Part shown: positions 26,352-36,600 of the stretch, piece by piece | How the letters are laid out: each line of letters starts with the position of its first letter | Position numbering within the stretch: position 1 is the stretch's first letter | Assembly: GCA_036667875.1 (NCBI GenBank) | Contig: JAVWTD010000005.1 | Span: 1-64,000, forward strand | Length of the DNA: 64,000 bases | From: CAJGDV01 sp036667875 | Lineage (GTDB): Bacteria > Bacillota_I > Bacilli_A > RF39 > UBA660 | Direction of reading: 5' to 3' | Position numbers and translations under genes: made by a program | The notes under the pieces: generated by a model | Told to the model about the DNA's origin: nothing | The model's input: the letters and a program-made list of their open reading frames with translations, nothing else | Database searches by the model: none

Positions 26352-27481
26352 AAATAATCTTTTGTCCTTTCTAGGTATTCTTCAATTTCTGATTTAAATT
26401 TTTCTTTAACGTCTTTAGTACCAATCATATTTTTATCTCGTTCATTTTTTATTTCGTTTGCTATTAATGATAGGAGTTCTTCATCAGTTATATTAACTCC
26501 TAATTTAAATAATAAAGTGATTACATTTTTTATTTCTTGCTCTAGCATAACGGCTGCACATTTAAGCAAGTTTTCTTTTAGTTCTTTTTTAGTATCACTT
26601 ACTGAATCTAAGACTAAATAATTTATTAGAAATGTTTGGTCTAATATTTGTTTTAAAATATCTTCTCCTACTTTTTCTATTGGATTGTTTGGGTCACTTT
26701 TTTGGTTTTCTTCTTGTTCTTTAAGATAATTCCAAAGTTTCATTGCTACTTGAAAGTTTGGGTTCTTTAAGATGATATTTGTTTTTTTAACTGGTGGCAT
26801 TATAAAGGATGCTCTTTCTTTTTGAAGTACGACAGAAAATTCGCTTTTATTCCAAATAGAAATATACTCACTTATTTTAATTATTCTTGGTTGTATTTCA
26901 TCAATTTGTTTTTTGAATTTGTCTGAATTTCCTTCTTCGGGGCTTTCGAAAGAATTGATTTTCAATTCTATTCTAACGTTAGCTCCTTTATTATTTGTTT
27001 TTGCAGCATATTCTAGAAGTTTTTCATTTTTACTTTGAAAGTTTTCTAGTTCTTTTCTTTTTTTCTCAACAAATCTAGTGATTTTGTCAAGTAGTGTATA
27101 AATGAATCTGTTTTCATAGGTATTAAATGTATCTATTCCACGTATATCTAGTAATTTGGCTGGTTGAACATCTCCTGTTATTGGATCTACTTTATCGATA
27201 AAGTATGTATGTTTAGCGAGGTCTTTTACTGTATCCACTGTTACTTTTCTAGCTTTTTCAATTTTTACGATATTTTCTTCACGTATTAACATTAATTTGG
27301 GATTTCTAACGATATTATCTATATAAATACATGATTCTTCTAGAATATCTACCCAATCAAATGATAATGAGTCTCCTAGTAAAGTTGTTTTATGCATCAT
27401 TTCTGATTCAATATGTTTTAAGAAAAGTTCGCTATTTTTTTTGGTATCCTCATCAAGGATGTCTGTTAATATTTTTGTCAT
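26348..27481 (-). CDS. DUF2357-like protein without nuclease domain
   Basis: The 377-residue cytoplasmic protein contains GIDTFNTYENRFIYTLLDKI near residue 120, resembling the conserved ENRF-type segment of DUF2357 proteins, which usually pair with McrB-like ATPases. It is then helical and ends KFKSEIEEYLERTKDYL. Typical DUF2357 proteins continue into a PD-(D/E)xK nuclease; no such motif or length is present here. It lies 16 bp downstream of the McrB-like gene and overlaps sipW by 4 bp. It is probably the adaptor of the ATPase in a non-nuclease role. The family assignment is by eye. Confidence 0.5.
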   Translation of the reverse strand: MTKILTDILDEDTKKNSELFLKHIESEMMHKTTLLGDSLSFDWVDILEESCIYIDNIVRNPKLMLIREENIVKIEKARKVTVDTVKDLAKHTYFIDKVDPITGDVQPAKLLDIRGIDTFNTYENRFIYTLLDKITRFVEKKRKELENFQSKNEKLLEYAAKTNNKGANVRIELKINSFESPEEGNSDKFKKQIDEIQPRIIKISEYISIWNKSEFSVVLQKERASFIMPPVKKTNIILKNPNFQVAMKLWNYLKEQEENQKSDPNNPIEKVGEDILKQILDQTFLINYLVLDSVSDTKKELKENLLKCAAVMLEQEIKNVITLLFKLGVNITDEELLSLIANEIKNERDKNMIGTKDVKEKFKSEIEEYLERTKDYL

Positions 27482-27497
27482 TTGAAGTTACCTCTTT

Positions 27498-29048
27498 CTA
27501 AATTGATTTTTTAATTCTTTCTAGGTATTCTATACATTCTTTCATTAATCCATCTCCAAATTCTTTGTTTAGGAATGATATAAATGGATCTATCTCATCT
27601 CTAATTAGGGCTAGATTTAATTGTTCAAATTTACGGAATATTTTTTTGGCGATAAAGTAGTCAATTCCTGCTACTTCTTTTCCTCCGCAACTTACGTATA
27701 CAGGAACAAAAGTATTTAATTGTTTCATAATACGATTACCAAACGCTACTCTAAAGTGACTGATTACATAATCATCCATTCTCCCTACTTTTTCTATGCT
27801 TTGTAATGAAACTTTTTTTGTGTCGATTGCATCTTTAAATAATGATTCTAAATAGGTTGAGTTTATACTTACAGCGTCTTGATCTCGACATGGGAATGGA
27901 TTTACTTTTGTATTTATATCTATTGGCATGGCACGGTCATAAACTTTATCGGTTACCATGAATGTTGAGTCATCATTATTGATTGTTCCAATATACCATA
28001 GGTTTCCTGGAAGTTGTATTTTACCGTTATCTAATCTTTTTGGGTCTTTTGGCCATCCGCTTGTTACTAGTTCGACAATCCACTTATCTCTAGAAGGCAT
28101 TTCTAGAATTGATAGCATTTCGGCGAAGTAGTATTCTACACGGGCCAAGTTCATTTCATCTAGTATTAGGGTATGTACATTATCATCATAACCCGCTAAA
28201 TAGATTTCGGCTAAAGATTCTGTTTCATTGAACTTTTTAGTAAATTCATTAAAATATCCTAAAAATTCGGTTTTATCACGCCATGAAGGCTCTACTGAAG
28301 CTACACATGAATCGTTATTTACAAATTTTCCCCAAGCATACGCTAAGGAAGTTTTTCCGGTACCTGATATACCTTGTAAAATGATAAGTTTACCACAGGC
28401 AAGTCCTGCAATAAATGGTCTTAGAAGTGAGTCATCATAGTAAAGATGGAGTTGAGATGCGGAATAACATTTGAAATCGTCTAACATTTCTTCTAGTGTA
28501 AAACTGTTGTTATAGTTTTTAGGTTTTCCTGTTCCCATTTTTGTGTCAATTCCACAAAGTTTTGGGAAACGAACAACATTATTTTTGATTTCATTTTCGT
28601 CTTCGTTCTCAGTTTCTCCTTCTTTTTTCTCGTTTTCTTTGTTTTCTTCGTTTTCGTCTTCAGGGTTTAGTCCAAGTTGTGATACTTTCATAGCCATTAT
28701 TTCGCTATTAGTTTTTGATAGTTTTCTTACTTGACTATTTAAGTTTGCTATTTCATCTAATAGGTCTTCTTTTTTATATTTTTTGTTTCCAAATCTAAAT
28801 ATCTTTTTTAGTAGGAAAAATATTAATAGTGCTATTAGAATAAATATTATTACTAATATTCCTATAGCAATTGTCATAAATAACCATTCTGGTCCTTTGA
28901 ATGAGTCTTTATAACTATTTACTATATCCATGTATTGTTTATAGTTGGTTATTTTGATTACTCCTTGAACTAATCCTTTTCCTATATCTGTTAGTCCTTC
29001 AAAAAATATAGAAACAAATTCGTAGAAAAATCTTATAAATGTATTCAT
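27498..29048 (-). CDS. Membrane-anchored McrB-like AAA+ ATPase
   Basis: The 516-residue protein has a transmembrane helix at about residues 55-83, a short coiled coil (EIANLNSQVRKLSKTNSEI), an acidic linker, and a McrB-type AAA+ domain: Walker A LQGISGTGKTSLAY, the SVEPSWRDKTEFLGYFN insertion typical of McrB, Walker B TLILDEMNLARVEYYFAE, and sensor 1 YIGTINNDDST with DRAMPID after. McrB proteins normally power GTP-driven restriction; here the ATPase is tethered to the membrane and sits between signal peptidases and exported proteins with no endonuclease. The stop is 4 bp before nothing coding but its start follows the fused peptidase gene by 3 bp, so they are one operon. Confidence 0.82.
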   Translation of the reverse strand: MNTFIRFFYEFVSIFFEGLTDIGKGLVQGVIKITNYKQYMDIVNSYKDSFKGPEWLFMTIAIGILVIIFILIALLIFFLLKKIFRFGNKKYKKEDLLDEIANLNSQVRKLSKTNSEIMAMKVSQLGLNPEDENEENKENEKKEGETENEDENEIKNNVVRFPKLCGIDTKMGTGKPKNYNNSFTLEEMLDDFKCYSASQLHLYYDDSLLRPFIAGLACGKLIILQGISGTGKTSLAYAWGKFVNNDSCVASVEPSWRDKTEFLGYFNEFTKKFNETESLAEIYLAGYDDNVHTLILDEMNLARVEYYFAEMLSILEMPSRDKWIVELVTSGWPKDPKRLDNGKIQLPGNLWYIGTINNDDSTFMVTDKVYDRAMPIDINTKVNPFPCRDQDAVSINSTYLESLFKDAIDTKKVSLQSIEKVGRMDDYVISHFRVAFGNRIMKQLNTFVPVYVSCGGKEVAGIDYFIAKKIFRKFEQLNLALIRDEIDPFISFLNKEFGDGLMKECIEYLERIKKSI

Positions 29049-29051
29049 ATT

Positions 29052-31369
29052 TTATTCCCTACTTTCTATATCTTCATTTAATAAATGTAATATATTTTCA
29101 TCTATTATATTATCTTTGTAGTCTTCAGGTACATTCTTTAATATTTCTTTTTTGTTTAATGTTCCTGTAAAGAGATAATCGGCAACGTATAAGTTCCCTA
29201 TTTCATGTGGTTTTAATTCTTCTAGACTATTTATTGTTAATGCAAAATGATATCCCATTTTTCTTAAATTTTTAATGTTTTTTTTGTTTTCTAATAGTCC
29301 TTTATATGAAAGAAGTAAAATCATATTTTCTTTAGCGTAATTGTCAATTGCTAATTTTAATATTTTTTGTAGTTTGTTTTTCTTTGGTAGTAATGTCTTT
29401 GGAATAAAGACTATATATTTATTACTAAAATTTGAAAGAATCATATCTTTTACAAATTTAATAAGCAATAGGTCTATTGTTACTGCAACTTTTTCTTCTG
29501 CTATTATTCCTTTGTTATAAGTTTCATCTATTACTAGTTCACTGTAAATTCGGTCAAATTCTATGTTATGTTCTAAGACTAGTGCGGACATATTTTTTTT
29601 GTTTTTAATTGGAATAATTTTAAGTTTGAATTTATCGGTTTCAATATTTTTTAAGAAATATTCTATAACATTCAAATATTTATTTTGAATATTTATAATT
29701 TCATTTATTACTTCTTCTATTTTATATGAGTCCCAGTTTTTTTCTATTGAATATTTTATTATTTGATTTTGATAATTAGCTATTTTATCGTTATTATCAG
29801 AAAATTCTATATTTACAATAAACATAAATATTTCTTCTGTTTTTTTGACTTTTAAATTATATTTTTTGTCTTTTCCTTTATAACTATAAATTAGTTTGCT
29901 TGCAAATTTTAAAACTAAGTTTTCCATTTTGGTTTTTTTGTCTTCGTCTTCTGATTCTAAATCATCAAATATATTATAATATTTAGCGTCTAAGTATTTT
30001 TTTAAAAATTCGCTTCTTATTGTTAATTCATTTGTAAGGGTTTGTGTTCCTTTTGTAATTGCTTTTATAATTTCGTTTATTTCTTCTATTTTTATGAATA
30101 TTACTTTTTCTATGATGTTTTTGCTCTTTTTATTTTTACTTTTTTTATTAATCATGTTTAATAGTGTTTTTGATTGTTTTTCGTCAATTTCTGTTGTTTC
30201 AATTTCAATGTTTTTGACTGTTGTTTCTTCTTTTATTTGAATGATTGGTTTTACAGTTGTTTTTTTATTTAATACTTCTAAATCGCTTATATCTACTGTA
30301 ATGATATTCTCGGGGTTTATTGTTTTTGGTTCTTCATTAATTTCTATTGTTGTTTGTTCATTTTCTTTATTATCTATTTTTTCTTCTTCNNNNNNNNNNN
30401 NNNNNNNNNNNNNNNNNNNNNNNNNNNNNNNNNNNNNNNNNNNNNNNNNNNNNNNNNNNNNNNNNNNNNNNNNNNNNNNNNNNNNNNNNCATTAATTTCT
30501 ATTGTTGTTTGTTCATTTTCTTTATTATCTATTTTTTCTTCTTCGTTATATACTGAAATAAAGTTATTGATTTTAGTGGTATCTTCTGTTGCTATTATAC
30601 TGCTTGTTTCTTCTGTTGTTATTACATTTTTTTTTGTTTCTACATCTAAAGATTCATCAGTATTTTTAGGTATAGGCTCTTCCTTTAGAGGTTTTTCTAA
30701 TAAAATTTTATCTATTTCTTCTTCTGTATTTAAATTTTTAAATACTTTGATTATATTAGAGGGTTCTTTTGTTTCTTCGACTTTTTCTTCTTCTTTTTCT
30801 ATTTCTATTTTTTTTATTACTTCATCAATTTTTGGTGTTTCTTCTGTTTCTTTTGGTTCTTCTTTATTTCCTTTTTTTCTTAATATAAAGTTTATTAAAA
30901 CTAATGTTATTATTAGTGCTATTAAAACTCCTTTGTTAAAGAATGTTTTTCTAATTGTTCCAAAGTTTCTTAATACTTTTACTACTTTACCTATTACTTG
31001 TTTTTGGTCAACTGGATCATCTTTGGCGTTATTAGCGTCTCCCATTGTTATATAAGTTCCTTTATATATTTCAATAATACGGTGAGTAATAAATTCTTTT
31101 TCTTCTTTATATGTGATTATGTCGTTTAGTTTAACATTTTTTGTTAGTTTTACTATTATCCAGTCATCATGGTTAATAGCGTCTGCCATACTGTTTGTTT
31201 GTACTTCAAAGACTGAATAACCGAAGAAGTTTGAGTAGTCATTTTTAAATATTTTAATTTGAATACTATTATAAATAGATACGAGTAAAACAATACTAAA
31301 CATAATTATTAGTACATTCAATAAAAAATTACTTATTTTTTCAATAATACTCATATTCTTTTTCTTCAT
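29052..31369 (-). CDS. SipW-type signal peptidase fused to long cytoplasmic tail with degenerate EAL-like domain (spans artefactual gap)
   Basis: As assembled this looks like two ORFs broken by 100 N, but the flanks are identical 55-bp copies. Removing one copy and the Ns restores a single 720-residue frame. Residues 1-165 are an S26B peptidase: helix 15-45, Ser60 in QTNSMADAI, His96 in FITHRI, GDANNAKDDP, and a second helix 146-163. Residues about 168-370 are an acidic Glu/Lys/Thr-rich linker. Residues about 370-720 resemble an EAL fold in layout: ALVLEHN, then NKGIIAEEKVAVTIDLLLI, KYIVFIPKTLL, LRKMGYHFALTI and LYVADYLF. The EAL and DDFG catalytic residues are absent. The start is ATG 31369 after AGAGGT; its own promoter lies at 31399-31427. 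It heads the operon containing the AAA+ gene. Confidence 0.72.
30335..30544. other. Assembly join: 55-bp direct duplicate around 100 N
   Basis: Positions 30335-30389 and 30490-30544 are identical over 55 bp and are separated by exactly 100 N (30390-30489). This is the footprint of two contigs that overlap by a k-mer-length end and were scaffolded without merging. Collapsing removes 155 bp and puts both flanking minus-strand frames in the same phase. Confidence 0.93.
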
Positions 31370-31398
31370 GGCAACCTCTATTTTCTTTACTATATATA

Positions 31399-31427
31399 AT
31401 TTTATCATAATCGATTAGTATTTACAA
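31399..31427 (-). promoter_or_regulatory. Promoter of the peptidase-AAA+ operon
   Basis: TTGTAA (31422-31427) and TAAAAT (31399-31404) with a 17-bp spacer on the minus strand, 30 bp before ATG 31369 and right after the terminator of the preceding gene. Confidence 0.65.
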
Positions 31428-31434
31428 TATAATG

Positions 31435-31459
31435 AAAAAAGATTAACTAAATAATCTTT
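31435..31459 (-). terminator. Intrinsic terminator between the two halves of the SipW locus
   Basis: Minus-strand stem AAAGATTA / TAATCTTT with a 6-nt loop followed by TTTTTTC. It separates the upstream secreted-protein block from the peptidase-AAA+ operon. Confidence 0.75.
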
Positions 31460-32163
31460 TAAAAGTCATCTAAGAATGATCGGTCTAGTTTATCTTCTTC
31501 TTCTTTAGGTATAGTTTCTTCTTCTTTTGTTATTGTATCTTTTTTAATTGGTGTTTCTTCCTCATCGTCTTTTATAACAAATTCATCTTCTTCTTTGGTT
31601 TTTTTCTTTTTGGGTTTTTTAGGTTTTTCTTTTGGTTCATCTAAGTCAGTTCCATTATATTTTATTTCAATAATTAAAGAATAAACATAGTATGTAAACA
31701 TAAAGAATACTGGTATTACTATGATTCCTAAGAATCCCCATTTATTTATTACGATATCATAATAAGTTCCTAATTTCGGATAGATTTTTACTACTTTACC
31801 TATACTATATTCTGAGGTGTATCCTTCACCGTTTTCATAAAGATATGTATCTTCACTTACAAAAAGTTCTTTTATTTTTCCAATGCTTATATATGGAATT
31901 TTATTTTTAATTTTATAAGAGAATAATTCATCTCCTACTTGTAGGTCTTGAAATTCATGTTTTCTAACTACTACAAGGTTTCCTTTTTTATAATTTTCAT
32001 TTGCTATATCTTCATCAATTACTACATAAGTGTCACTTTTTATTTGAACTAATCCAAATTTATTTATGTCTAACGCTAGTATAGTCATTGCAATTGCAAA
32101 AATAAAGAATACTAGACTAAATAATCCGATTATAACTTTTTTTATTGTTATTAATACCTTCAT
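31459..32163 (-). CDS. Signal-peptidase-fold protein lacking catalytic residues
   Basis: The 234-residue protein has the layout of the SipW proteins beside it: N-terminal helix (about 8-30), an external beta domain, a second helix preceded by SIGKVVKIYPKLG (about 148-170), and a charged cytoplasmic tail rich in Lys/Glu. However, where its paralogs have GSM with the nucleophile, it reads VVIDEDIANENYKKGN, and the THxI histidine position reads PYISIGKI. Neither Ser nor His is conserved, so it is presumably inactive as a peptidase and may present or retain substrates. The ribosome site GGTGGTGATAAG precedes the ATG. Confidence 0.7.
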   Translation of the reverse strand: MKVLITIKKVIIGLFSLVFFIFAIAMTILALDINKFGLVQIKSDTYVVIDEDIANENYKKGNLVVVRKHEFQDLQVGDELFSYKIKNKIPYISIGKIKELFVSEDTYLYENGEGYTSEYSIGKVVKIYPKLGTYYDIVINKWGFLGIIVIPVFFMFTYYVYSLIIEIKYNGTDLDEPKEKPKKPKKKKTKEEDEFVIKDDEEETPIKKDTITKEEETIPKEEEDKLDRSFLDDF

Positions 32164-32214
32164 CTTATCACCACCTTTATAATATCATAATAATTTATTT
32201 TATTCAATAGAAGT

Positions 32215-33111
32215 TTAACATCCGGTTGAAGGCTCAAGTACAAACTCATTTACATTATATATTTTAGTTTGATCTGTTTTATAGAACATATACTGTAATG
32301 CACTTTTAGCATTAATGTTGAATTTTATACTGTTTATAAAGCCATTTGCATCGGTTGTAGACGTTTTATATTTTGTGTTTTCAGTATTTAATCTTAATTT
32401 ATTAGAATCCCATTTGACGGAAACACATTTATTTATCAAGTAAGAATTAGTTACATTTAATAGGTCGTAATTGCTATAATTTACATAATCAATAGTTACA
32501 TTGTCATTATCGGATTTAATTTTATGAAGAATAAAATTACCATTCATTATTTTTTCATAAGGTTCAATACTTTTAACTGTTATTGAGACGTCTATATCGT
32601 TGATTTCTTTTGTTTTATCTGTTGATATTATATTAAAATAGATACTTTTAGTAGCTACTTGAGATTCCCAATTATAGCCTTTTATTTCGCATGTTGATTT
32701 ATCAAATAAACTAACATCTACTGAGTCTGCACTATAGTTAATACATGATTCATATTTAGATAGGATTCCATTTTGATTGTCTAATTTTGTTCCATTTAAT
32801 TCACATTTTAGATAGCTTGAGGCAGGTCCATTAATGGTGCATGCTACATTATAGGAGATGTCAATATCTGTTACTAGAGATTCATTTATGCTGTTTTTAA
32901 TATTAAAGTATACACTTCCACCATCCCACATAGTGTTTACGTTCTTAACAGTTGTTACATCTAAAGAATCACTACTAAAATAAAAGTTTTTGCTTGTTAA
33001 GTAATAATTCCATACTGAATTAGAAACATATTTAGCGAATGTTCCTAGAACAGAAGATAGGAATATACATGATATTATGAGAATTAATAATATACTTATC
33101 TTTTTTTTCAT
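32215..33111 (-). CDS. SipW-type exported protein, 298 aa
   Basis: The leader is MKKKISILLILIISCIFL followed by SSVLGTFAKYVSNSVWNYYLTSKNFYFSSDSL, a recurring form of SipW-type substrate leaders (GTFAKY). The mature part is beta-rich with about seven Cys residues (for example VACTINGPASSYLKCELNG, ending STGC), so disulfides outside the cell are possible. It is 9 bp downstream of the next leader-bearing gene and 52 bp before the inactive peptidase paralog, so co-transcription is likely. Confidence 0.7.
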   Translation of the reverse strand: MKKKISILLILIISCIFLSSVLGTFAKYVSNSVWNYYLTSKNFYFSSDSLDVTTVKNVNTMWDGGSVYFNIKNSINESLVTDIDISYNVACTINGPASSYLKCELNGTKLDNQNGILSKYESCINYSADSVDVSLFDKSTCEIKGYNWESQVATKSIYFNIISTDKTKEINDIDVSITVKSIEPYEKIMNGNFILHKIKSDNDNVTIDYVNYSNYDLLNVTNSYLINKCVSVKWDSNKLRLNTENTKYKTSTTDANGFINSIKFNINAKSALQYMFYKTDQTKIYNVNEFVLEPSTGC

Positions 33112-33120
33112 AAAAATCTC

Positions 33121-33672
33121 CTATTCTATTTTCTGCCAACTTCTGATTTCTATATTGATATAGTCAACTAAGTTAGCGTATATTTCATTATTATATTGTT
33201 TAGGAAAAGTTACTTTTATTTTATAGTTATCATTTGTAGGTGATCCATAAATCATTGATTGAAGTGGAGCATTACATATTAATTCGTTATCTATATTTCT
33301 TGAGAATGATTCGTCACATGTCATTAAAAGGGTTTCAGTATTATTAGACCCTACCTTAAATAATTCAATAGTAAGTGGAACTAGGTGAAATGTTTTTAGG
33401 GTTAATTGATACTCTATTGTAACGTTACTTACAATGTCTAGTTCACTATTGCTAATACTAAAAGGATACTCTAGTATGTCTCCTGGATTAAGGTCTAATA
33501 ATGGTAAGTTTATAGTTTCTTTTGTTTCAGCCTTAAAAATAAATTTAGATATATGTTGATCTGTTGAAGTTGATTTTAAAGATGAATGAAAAAATGAATA
33601 TGTTAAACCTGAACAAAATGTTATTAAAATAAATATTCCTAGTATTAAAATTATTTTATATTTCTTATTCAT
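33121..33672 (-). CDS. SipW-type exported protein, 183 aa
   Basis: A small TasA-size protein. Its leader MNKKYKIILILGIFILITF ends in CSGLTYSFFHSSLKST, and the mature domain contains LDLNPGDILEYPFSISNSE, similar in style to the sandwich domain of TasA/camelysin subunits (a repeated G-x-x-x-x-Y-P-F-x-I-x-N pattern). It ends RSWQKIE. Fifteen bases separate it from the giant protein gene upstream. It could be a fibre subunit or anchor. Confidence 0.68.
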   Translation of the reverse strand: MNKKYKIILILGIFILITFCSGLTYSFFHSSLKSTSTDQHISKFIFKAETKETINLPLLDLNPGDILEYPFSISNSELDIVSNVTIEYQLTLKTFHLVPLTIELFKVGSNNTETLLMTCDESFSRNIDNELICNAPLQSMIYGSPTNDNYKIKVTFPKQYNNEIYANLVDYINIEIRSWQKIE

Positions 33673-33687
33673 TTTTTCAACTCTTTT

Positions 33688-36600
33688 CTATTTAATAATA
33701 AAGTATTTTTCAATTGTGCCTACTAATTTATTACCATCATATAGGTAAACAACAAATTTATATCCTGTATTTTCAAAACTTGTAGTATTTAGTTTTAAAT
33801 CTATTTTGTTTTTAGATAACTCTGTTCCATCATATTGAAGTGGATTGGTAATTAGATTAAATATATTGTTTTTAAAAAGGGTTAGAGGTTCTTTTAAATA
33901 CATATTTATGTTTACGATTGAATAATTTTGGTTAAATGCTGTTAGCAAATCTTTCTTATATAAAGATAAACGTATGATTGGATTATTTAATGTACCATTT
34001 TGAATTATTGTTAAAGGTACCACAGCTTCATTTTTTTTCTTGGAAATTATTTTACTTTCTGGTGTTGTTGAAACATTAAAATTGTATGTTATATTTGATA
34101 ATCTACTTTCTACTTTGAGTGGAATTTTAATAGTATTACCTATTGTTGCATCTGGATAATTACCTCCAAATGATAGATAATTAGTGATATTAAGGTTATA
34201 TATTCCGTTAGGTAGTTTTGTATTGTTTTCAAATGTTAATATTGATAAAATTGAATTATTATTTTCTATTTCACTACCTAAATTTATTCTTGTTATTCCA
34301 TCTTTTTCTGGATAAAAGATGTTGTTACCAATTTTAAAGTTTATGTTTTCTAAATTTTCTTTGGATACAATTTTATTGTTTGCATCCATTATTTCTAATT
34401 TTATTCCGGTATTCATATTTTCATGTGTTGTATCTATAATTTTTTTTGTTCCTGTTTTTTTATATTCAAGTACACTTTTTAATTCTATATTTGTTGTTGT
34501 TGTTTCATTCATTAATATTTCATTTCCATTATAGTTAGTAGATAATGTTAGTTTTGAAGTTGATGGTTCATTATTTACATTGTTATAGATATTAAAAGTT
34601 TTAATTGTATTTGCTAAAGTTGGTCTTACACTTTTTCCTTCAAAGTTATTTAAAGTAAGTGTTAGTTTGACATTTTCATAGTTTTTTGTGTTACTTGATT
34701 CTTTAAAATCAATTACTATTTTAAAGTCCTCTTTGACATAACCTCCTGAAAAATAAGTATTTTCTACGAAATGTTTATCATTTCCTGGTGTTCCTATTTC
34801 ACTAAATAAAGTGAATGGAATGGTTGCTTTCTTTACACAGTTAGTAGTGTCTACTGGACAACTTGTCTCATAATTAAATATATCTGTTGTTGTCAATATT
34901 TCATAGTTATATACTTTGCCATTTGTGTTATCAATTAAGGTTATTTTAGTACCTAAAGGCAACAATATATTTGATATTAGGTTATGAGTATATCCTGCTT
35001 GATAAACTGTTTGTTCGTTGTAAGTAAAGTTAAGTGTTACAGTTGATTTGTCGTTAATAGAAATTTCTGGTTCTTTATAACTTGTGCTATTTCTACCGGC
35101 ATGTAGTGATTCTTGTTTGTAACCACCATAAACTATATAGTCTGTATTTAGATAGGAAATATATCCATATTTGTCTTCAATTTGAACATAGATGGTGTTG
35201 TTCCCTTTTCTGTTTATTGTGATGGGTTCGGAGTAATTAAGCCAACTTGATTTTTTAATTTCATTTAGTTCTTTAATTGATAGTGTTTTATTTGAATTAA
35301 AATATTTTAGGGTTTTTATTTCTCCAGAAAGATCGTTTGTGATAATTTCTACTTTTTCTTCTTTGTCGGTGTACAATTTTTTAAGATTATTCTTTAAACC
35401 TGTCCATCTTGTTTCTTTTAATTTGATTGAAGCAGAAGGACCAGATGTATTGAGCATTAATAAATCTGTATTGATATATCTTATATTATTATTTTGATCA
35501 ATTAATTTAGCATATATAATATAGGATCCATCTGTTAGTATTTGTTCTATTTTAGTGTACGGTGTCCAATTTACAATTGCATTCAGTTCTTCTTTTGAAA
35601 GAGGAACTTTTGAATTACTAATATAATATGATATATCTTTTAATGGTACTAAATCTTTTGTTTCTTCTATACTAAATGAAATATTATCATTAAATTTAAA
35701 TGTATTGAGTTTACTACTCAAGTTATCCCAAGAATATATACTTGTATATATCTTTGCTACTGGATTGTTCAAGTCGTCAATGTAAAGAATCGGATAATTA
35801 CCTTCATCTAAAACCCATACATTTTCAGGATGAATGTTTATATCATCAAAACTATTAAACTCGTTATATAAAAGGTTGTTTTTAATAAATGAATTATTTT
35901 TTATTTGTTCTATTGTTTGAAGGACAAAACTTCCAGTTGCTGTTCCACTAAAAATTGGCTTTTCACCTGTTGTATAGTATGAGTTTGATATGTCAACTTT
36001 TGTTTTTATAATGGTTCCTATAGTATATTTTGATTGAGATGTATTAAAGGAAGATACGATGGAAAGTTTTTCTGAATTATCTGTTAGTCCAAGTAATCCT
36101 CCATGGTTTAAAGATGACATAGAGCCTGTGTTATAACTTTTTTTAATTAATACTGTGTTGTCATTTTTTTCATTGACTCCAATAATTCCTCCACTTGTGT
36201 TAACAGCACTGATGTTTCCTGTATTGTATGAGTTTTCTATATTTAAACTATTAACATTTGTTCCTATTATTCCTCCGGATGTTATTCCACCATAAATATT
36301 TGCTTTATTTATTGAGTTAGAGATAGTAGTGACATCACTTAATCCTATTATTCCTCCTGCGATAGAATAATCGTATACCATGTTATAAACAATATTAGAA
36401 AATGTTATTGTTACTTCACTATTTGATGTAGTTGATGTAATCAAATCTAGTTCATTTAATGATGCTTTTTCTAAATCAATATTAAATATTCCATTTTGCA
36501 AAATAACACCATTTAATTTAACGTTTGTTTCTGTTCCATTTGAATTATTTATTGAATAATTTCCGGTAATAGATGATCTTTTTATTGTTGCTCCTATATT

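Noticed and set aside
26348..29048. McrBC-type restriction or anti-phage defence system
   Set aside because: No nuclease motif, a membrane helix on the ATPase, and tight packing with signal peptidase genes argue against it; retained only as an evolutionary origin.
30335..30544. A genuine 55-bp tandem repeat in the peptidase tail
   Set aside because: The copies end exactly at the N-run on both sides and the run is exactly 100, which fits a scaffolding artefact better than biology.
30241..31055. Plus-strand frames opposite the peptidase tail
   Set aside because: They are shadows of the Glu/Lys/Thr-rich minus-strand linker and run through the Ns.
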